Below, piece after piece: positions 5,952-9,303 of a DNA stretch of 9,303 bases; within the stretch, counting starts at the first letter, position 1; the number at the start of each line of letters is the position of its first letter. The notes beneath the pieces were generated by a model, which worked only from the letters and a program-made list of their open reading frames with translations, had not been told where the DNA came from and ran no database searches. The stretch is from Candidatus Gerdarchaeota archaeon (GTDB taxonomy: Archaea; Asgardarchaeota; Heimdallarchaeia; JABLTI01), in contig JAEORM010000129.1 in the NCBI GenBank assembly GCA_016840905.1, positions 1-9,303 on the forward strand, given 5' to 3'. Position numbers and translations under genes: made by a program.

Positions 5952-6392
5952 ATGAAGTACTCACTGACTAAACAAGTGGATAAAAAAGCTCTAGTAGAAC
6001 TATTCATTATGCTCTCAGATTCCATTGATGAAAGTATTCCAGATATCATTTGGGAAGGATCCGAATTTGAAGTAGATATTTCACAAGATACCGTAAAATG
6101 TGATGTGGATTACATCTCTACTAAAAAAGGCGGTGAATTCAAAGTATCTATAAGCTGGATCACACCTGAAGCAAAGAAACAGATAGCAGAAGAAGCAGAA
6201 AAGAAGACAAAAGACCGACTTGCAAAAGACGGTGCTCCTGTAAAATCTTCACCTGCAAAAGCAAAAACAGAAGAGGAAAAACCTCTTGAAGTAGTTTCTG
6301 ACGCAGAACTCTGGTCTGACGAAGAAGACGATTGGGATGATGGTGGAGATGATGCTGAATGGGACTCAGAAGATTATGATGAAGAATGGTAG
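5952..6392 (+). CDS. Amphi-Trp-like small protein with acidic tryptophan-rich tail
   Basis: The 146-residue protein has an N-terminal domain (1-70): a helix with VDKKALVELFIMLSDSID, then beta strands ending in FKVSISW. This order and the closing E/K-x-x-I-x-W strand resemble the amphi-Trp domain, a small family of unknown role; the match is by eye. A charged helix (72-92) and a Lys/Ala/Pro linker follow. The tail (107-146) has 22 Asp or Glu in 40 residues and tryptophans at 121, 128, 137 and 146, the last residue. Such tails bind basic partners, shield nucleic-acid surfaces, or act as short peptide docking sites. There is no signal peptide. ATG 5952 is preferred; a GTG at 5940 would add four residues, and neither has a good ribosome site. 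It diverges from the repeat protein and may share its control. Confidence 0.6.
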   Translation: MKYSLTKQVDKKALVELFIMLSDSIDESIPDIIWEGSEFEVDISQDTVKCDVDYISTKKGGEFKVSISWITPEAKKQIAEEAEKKTKDRLAKDGAPVKSSPAKAKTEEEKPLEVVSDAELWSDEEDDWDDGGDDAEWDSEDYDEEW

Positions 6393-6402
6393 ATAACCTA
6401 CT

Positions 6403-6430
6403 ATTCATTTTATTTCCTTTCTTTTTTGTT
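6403..6430 (+). terminator. T-rich terminator after the amphi-Trp-like gene
   Basis: Pyrimidine-rich DNA with TTTT, TTT and six T (6422-6427) begins about 10 bp after the stop codon and has no hairpin. It fits archaeal T-tract termination and separates this gene from the ABC transporter operon. Confidence 0.45.
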
Positions 6431-6451
6431 TGTAACCTCTTACGCAAAGTT

Positions 6452-6482
6452 TTTGTTATGTTATAGTTACTTCTTTGTTATG
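6452..6482 (+). promoter_or_regulatory. Promoter region of the ABC transporter operon with a 9-bp direct repeat
   Basis: TTTGTTATG occurs at 6452-6460 and 6474-6482, 22 bp apart, or about two helical turns. Between them lies a TATA-like GTTATAGTTA (about 6460-6468). Transcription would start near 6488. The repeats flank the TATA box, so a protein bound to both would cover the promoter. The evidence is modest because the copies are short. Confidence 0.35.
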
Positions 6483-6536
6483 ACTTTTCATTATCTTCTG
6501 TGGATGATGAATTCAAAAATGAGTTGGGTATTATGA
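6480..6536 (+). CDS. Possible 18-codon leader ORF overlapping the permease start
   Basis: An ATG at 6480 opens a short frame encoding MTFHYLLWMMNSKMSWVL. Its stop overlaps an in-frame permease ATG at 6533 as ATGA, the layout of translationally coupled genes. It has no ribosome site and lies just before or at the predicted transcription start. It competes with the view that the permease starts at GTG 6500. I list it as a low-confidence candidate only. Confidence 0.15.
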   Translation: MTFHYLLWMMNSKMSWVL

Positions 6537-7465
6537 GTATATTCAAAGGAGATACTAAACACGAACAATCTCTTTCTTCAACTTTTGATGTAACTTTTGC
6601 TACTGTTAAAAGAAATTTGATCACTGATTGGCAATACAAATCAGACATTGTTATCCAGTTTGTTTGGACAGTAATAAATCTAGTTGCTTATGGTTTTCTA
6701 GGTTTATCTGTAGGCAGTGGAACGGGAGAATTTGCTCCACCATATTCATTTTCATGGTTCTTATTAGCTTCTTCTGCTTATTGGACACTTTTTACAGGTA
6801 ATTATGAGGAAACAGCTTTTTGTCTGCGAGAAGAATCCGCTCGAGGAACTATGGGGTATTTAATAACAAATAATGTTGATACTCTTGGTATAATGGTTGG
6901 TAGATATATCTCTTCCAGCATAAAATTCTTTATTATTTTCCTTGTGACAGCAATCCCTACCTTTGCTTTAATTCCTCTAAGTGATCCAGGAGCTATTCTT
7001 CCTCATAGTGCTAGTGAGTTTTTCATGTTAATTCCCTTGATCCTTTATTCTTACATCTTCATGATGTGTGTAAGCCTTTTTATGGGTTCTATTACTCTTT
7101 TAGTGAAGCAAACAACAACCATAGTGCGAATCATGTTATATGTTATTCGTATTATTGGTGGTTATTTCTTTATGATCGAATCATTATCTGGTTTTGGTGC
7201 TTGGTGGTTGCCAGTTCTATCAGTCTGTCTACCAATCGTTAGTGGACAATTTGCCTTTAGAAAATATCTTCTGGAACATGATTCAGCAGCTAGATTTCCT
7301 GACATGTCTTATATTACAACAGATGCTACCTTCCAAGGATTTACCTATTGGCAAATAAATTTGATAAATATCGCAGTATGTATAGTCTCGGTAGTTGGTT
7401 CATTTTATTTTGTTCATTGGATGACTAATGTAGCAAGAAGGCGAGGAACGATTGAATTTTATTAG
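6500..7465 (+). CDS. ABC-2 type transporter membrane subunit
   Basis: This is the membrane part of an ABC-2 type transporter, a group that mostly exports drugs, lipids or glycans. The 321-residue protein has a cytoplasmic N-terminus with an amphipathic segment (about 30-47) and about six membrane segments: 50-72, 84-101, 137-160, 174-201, 207-226 and 285-305, with a weaker hydrophobic patch near 236-248. After segment 2, CLREESARGTMGYLITNN (108-125) is the typical ABC-2 coupling stretch (E-x-x-R-G-T-x-x-x-L) that contacts the ATPase. The last residues are basic and face the cytoplasm. The start is uncertain: GTG 6500 is used here, but ATG 6533 (310 residues) is equally plausible, and neither has a good ribosome site. 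The gene is directly followed by its ATPase. The substrate cannot be told from the sequence. Confidence 0.85.
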   Translation: MDDEFKNELGIMSIFKGDTKHEQSLSSTFDVTFATVKRNLITDWQYKSDIVIQFVWTVINLVAYGFLGLSVGSGTGEFAPPYSFSWFLLASSAYWTLFTGNYEETAFCLREESARGTMGYLITNNVDTLGIMVGRYISSSIKFFIIFLVTAIPTFALIPLSDPGAILPHSASEFFMLIPLILYSYIFMMCVSLFMGSITLLVKQTTTIVRIMLYVIRIIGGYFFMIESLSGFGAWWLPVLSVCLPIVSGQFAFRKYLLEHDSAARFPDMSYITTDATFQGFTYWQINLINIAVCIVSVVGSFYFVHWMTNVARRRGTIEFY

Positions 7466-7470
7466 GAGGA
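7464..7470 (+). promoter_or_regulatory. Strong ribosome site AGGAGGA overlapping the permease stop
   Basis: AGGAGGA is the best ribosome site in the window and lies 7 nt before the ATPase ATG at 7478. Its first bases belong to the permease TAG stop codon (7463-7465). Ribosomes finishing the permease would therefore end on the start site of the ATPase, which ties the two subunits' synthesis together. Confidence 0.8.
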
Positions 7471-7477
7471 AGCAAAA

Positions 7478-8512
7478 ATGGTAGAAGAAATAATTCACTC
7501 GGATGCTCTTGTTAAGGAATTTCCATTGGGAACTTTTGCAAAAAGGAACGAATGTAACAAAAAAAGGATATTAGATGGTATTTCTTTTGAATTGCCTAAA
7601 GGATTGTCCTTGGCACTTTTAGGTCCCAATGGATCGGGGAAGACGACCTTACTTAAAACACTCTCAACAATTTATTCTCCTGATGGAGGTAAAGCCCAAA
7701 TTTGTGGTTTCGATATTGTGAAGGAAATTAAAGAAGTTAGGAAAAGAATTAGTTTCGTTTCTCCAGCAATGGATTTCCAAAAGAAATTGACTTTAAAACA
7801 AACACTTGATTTCTTTGTAAAGGTAACAAATGGTGATATGGCTCTCGCAAAGGATTTCATCGAAGAATTACAATTGGATCACTTATGGAACACTAAACTC
7901 GAAACATTTAGTGAGGGACAAAAAGCAATTACTCGTTTATGTGTTGGGCTACAAAAGAATCCTGAAATATTATTCGCTGATGAACCAACGAATGGAATAG
8001 ATTTTAGAAGAAAACAAGTTGTTCTGGAATTCCTTGAAAAACAAGGACGCGAACGAACCTTGGTCTTAGTCGATCATGATCCCGAAGTAGTGGATGTTCT
8101 TTGTGACAAAATCCTTCTTATTGCCTTAGGAGGAACGGTTCGAGGAATGGTTGACGTTGCTAATTTACACAAAGAATTCAATTACATGTTTGATATCATG
8201 GTTATACCCAAAGGACCAATCACCAAGAAAGAGGCTAATGATATTTGGCCCCGATATGAAATGATTGGCGGAATGTGCAGATTTTTTGCCAGTAATCGAA
8301 AGGAAGCTGGTGAAGTCCATGATAGGATAATTCAATGGGGACGATTTATTGATATTAAAACTTCAGGGATTTCCATAGAGGATATCACTCTTATGTGGCT
8401 CAAGAAACATGAGGATGAACTCGAGGAGAAATTAGCAGAAGATAGGCGTTTAGCATTAGAACAAGAAGCGATACAGAAAAAAACAAGAAAGAGACGAAAT
8501 GAAAAAGACTAA
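7478..8512 (+). CDS. ABC-2 type transporter ATP-binding subunit
   Basis: This ATPase powers the membrane subunit encoded just upstream. The 344-residue protein has Walker A GPNGSGKTT (49-57), Walker B ILFADEP with catalytic Glu169, a D-loop NGID (172-175) and the switch His200 in LVDHD. Two motifs differ from the standard. The signature is FSEGQ (144-148) instead of LSGGQ, and the Q-loop region reads ISFVSPAMDFQ (91-101), where no glutamine sits in the usual place. Some ABC-2 ATPases have non-standard Q-loops, so activity is still expected. After the core (to about 225) comes an extra domain of about 95 residues, then a helix rich in charged residues and a basic end (KKTRKRRNEKD). The gene is translationally close to the permease and converges on the DNA polymerase gene. 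Confidence 0.9.
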   Translation: MVEEIIHSDALVKEFPLGTFAKRNECNKKRILDGISFELPKGLSLALLGPNGSGKTTLLKTLSTIYSPDGGKAQICGFDIVKEIKEVRKRISFVSPAMDFQKKLTLKQTLDFFVKVTNGDMALAKDFIEELQLDHLWNTKLETFSEGQKAITRLCVGLQKNPEILFADEPTNGIDFRRKQVVLEFLEKQGRERTLVLVDHDPEVVDVLCDKILLIALGGTVRGMVDVANLHKEFNYMFDIMVIPKGPITKKEANDIWPRYEMIGGMCRFFASNRKEAGEVHDRIIQWGRFIDIKTSGISIEDITLMWLKKHEDELEEKLAEDRRLALEQEAIQKKTRKRRNEKD

Positions 8513-8517
8513 CTTTA

Positions 8518-9303
8518 TTATTTGGAGGTTTCTTCATCAGACGGTTCAGAATATAAGGTTAAAAGGGTTTGATCTGCTGCTCTTTGCCTTATGACATTTC
8601 TTCTAATTCCTTTTACTTTATTTTTCCACCCTAACTCTCCCTCTTTAACAGGTTCAATCACTATTACTTCCCCTATCTGCTCATTAGTCTGTTTGTGATG
8701 TTGTGAAAAATCAATCATTTCTTCTGTCAGAGGTTGATTTTCTTTTGAAGCTTTTTCAAATAAATGATGTAATCTCCCCGTTGGAAGTGCTCCTTGAACT
8801 TCCTTTAGAGATACTTTCACCCCTAAATCCTCACAACAGCGAAGCATCTCTTTCACATAATGTTCACGATCGATGTCATCAACGAATTTTGGATGTTTTG
8901 CTCGATTATAGATAGCTCCTTCACCAGCAGTGATGATCCATGGAAATTTATCATAATCCATCCATTCTTTATCACTGTTTAATTGTTCCATTTTTGCATA
9001 ATGTCTAAAAGCCTCAACTGCAGGTGTTTTTGCTTTGTAAACTTCTGGTGCACGCCGAATCGGCGTGAGAATGACCACCTTCGGCACTAATTCTTCGATA
9101 GGCATCTGGAGAACTTTCACTCCAAGATTGATGAGAAATCTTCTGGCAGTTTGAAATTCACTTTCTTTTTTGGAGGTATCTTTTGAATGGCGAAGAAGTA
9201 TCTCAAGAACCTTTCTTTGTGCTGATCTTGCAAGGGGTGACCAATCTGAACGAACAGCTTCGAATCCTTTCACTTTGAATTCATCATTTAACAAACTAAC
9301 ATA
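8518..9303 (-). CDS. Family B DNA polymerase, C-terminal part (cut by window edge)
   Basis: The visible 261 residues are the thumb and C-terminal region of an archaeal replicative family B DNA polymerase. GFEAVRSDWSPLA (visible residues 13-25) is the conserved thumb entry that follows the palm. ILTPIRRAPEVYKAKTPAVE and the later ITAGEGAIYNRA match the thumb of archaeal PolB. The helix with HYVKEMLRCCEDLGV corresponds to the last thumb helix. A further stretch of about 90 residues then follows, ending in QTLLTLYS (8548-8571), which sits where archaeal PolB carries its PCNA-binding PIP box. The exonuclease, palm and fingers lie outside the window. The frame is open to the last base, so the TTG at 9294 is not needed as a start. 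A split polymerase starting here is possible but less likely. Confidence 0.85.
   Translation of the reverse strand, partial: YVSLLNDEFKVKGFEAVRSDWSPLARSAQRKVLEILLRHSKDTSKKESEFQTARRFLINLGVKVLQMPIEELVPKVVILTPIRRAPEVYKAKTPAVEAFRHYAKMEQLNSDKEWMDYDKFPWIITAGEGAIYNRAKHPKFVDDIDREHYVKEMLRCCEDLGVKVSLKEVQGALPTGRLHHLFEKASKENQPLTEEMIDFSQHHKQTNEQIGEVIVIEPVKEGELGWKNKVKGIRRNVIRQRAADQTLLTLYSEPSDEETSK

Noticed and set aside
6160..6447. Minus-strand open frame of 95 codons over the amphi-Trp-like gene
   Set aside because: It is the mirror of the Asp/Glu/Lys-rich coding sequence, giving Leu/His/Arg-rich low-complexity protein. The plus-strand frame has the domain-like pattern.
8703..8915. Plus-strand open frame of 70 codons inside the polymerase gene
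   Set aside because: It is antisense to conserved thumb-domain residues and shows no domain or promoter of its own.
9292..9294. TTG as the start of a short split polymerase gene
   Set aside because: The frame remains open upstream to the window edge and continues the expected polymerase sequence, so a cut gene is the simpler reading. A true split cannot be excluded without the flank.

Overview
The window is about two-thirds A+T and looks archaeal. Seen directly: the C-terminal part of a family B replicative DNA polymerase with a PIP-like tail, TATA-like boxes roughly 20-40 bp before several starts, some GGTGAG/AGGAGG ribosome sites beside genes with no visible site, T-tract gene ends, and an Lrp-like regulator with two winged-helix units. 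An Asgard-type archaeon is my best guess from the style (low GC, secreted caspase-like protein, tandem Lrp-like regulator). This is an inference, not shown by any marker here.

Left part (1-4470, all on +). A cytoplasmic TPR protein fused to two retropepsin-like aspartyl protease lobes (180-1409) ends in a T-tract hairpin. A small orphan secreted protein with four cysteines follows (1523-2020), then the tandem Lrp/AsnC-like regulator (2089-3180) and a secreted caspase-family protease with an Ig-like domain and a polyproline linker (3360-4415). The last gene ends in a perfect 11-bp stem-loop. Each of these genes seems to have its own promoter, so this is a row of single genes rather than an operon.

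Middle part (4506-6392). A minus-strand protein built from about nine helical repeats of about 43 residues (4506-5756) diverges from a small plus-strand protein (5952-6392). The small protein resembles the amphi-Trp domain and ends in a very acidic tail with regularly spaced tryptophans. The shared intergenic region carries an 11-bp-phased direct repeat inside an inverted repeat.

Right part (6500-9303). An ABC-2 type membrane subunit and its ATPase form a clear two-gene operon: the permease stop codon overlaps the AGGAGG site of the ATPase. The operon converges on the DNA polymerase gene, with 5 bp between the stop codons. The polymerase reading frame stays open to the window edge, so the gene is cut by the window.

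The most interesting items are the TPR/double-retropepsin fusion, the nine-repeat protein, the secreted caspase-like protein next to a tandem Lrp-like regulator, and the acidic Trp tail. I see no tRNA, rRNA, CRISPR array, insertion sequence or integrase.
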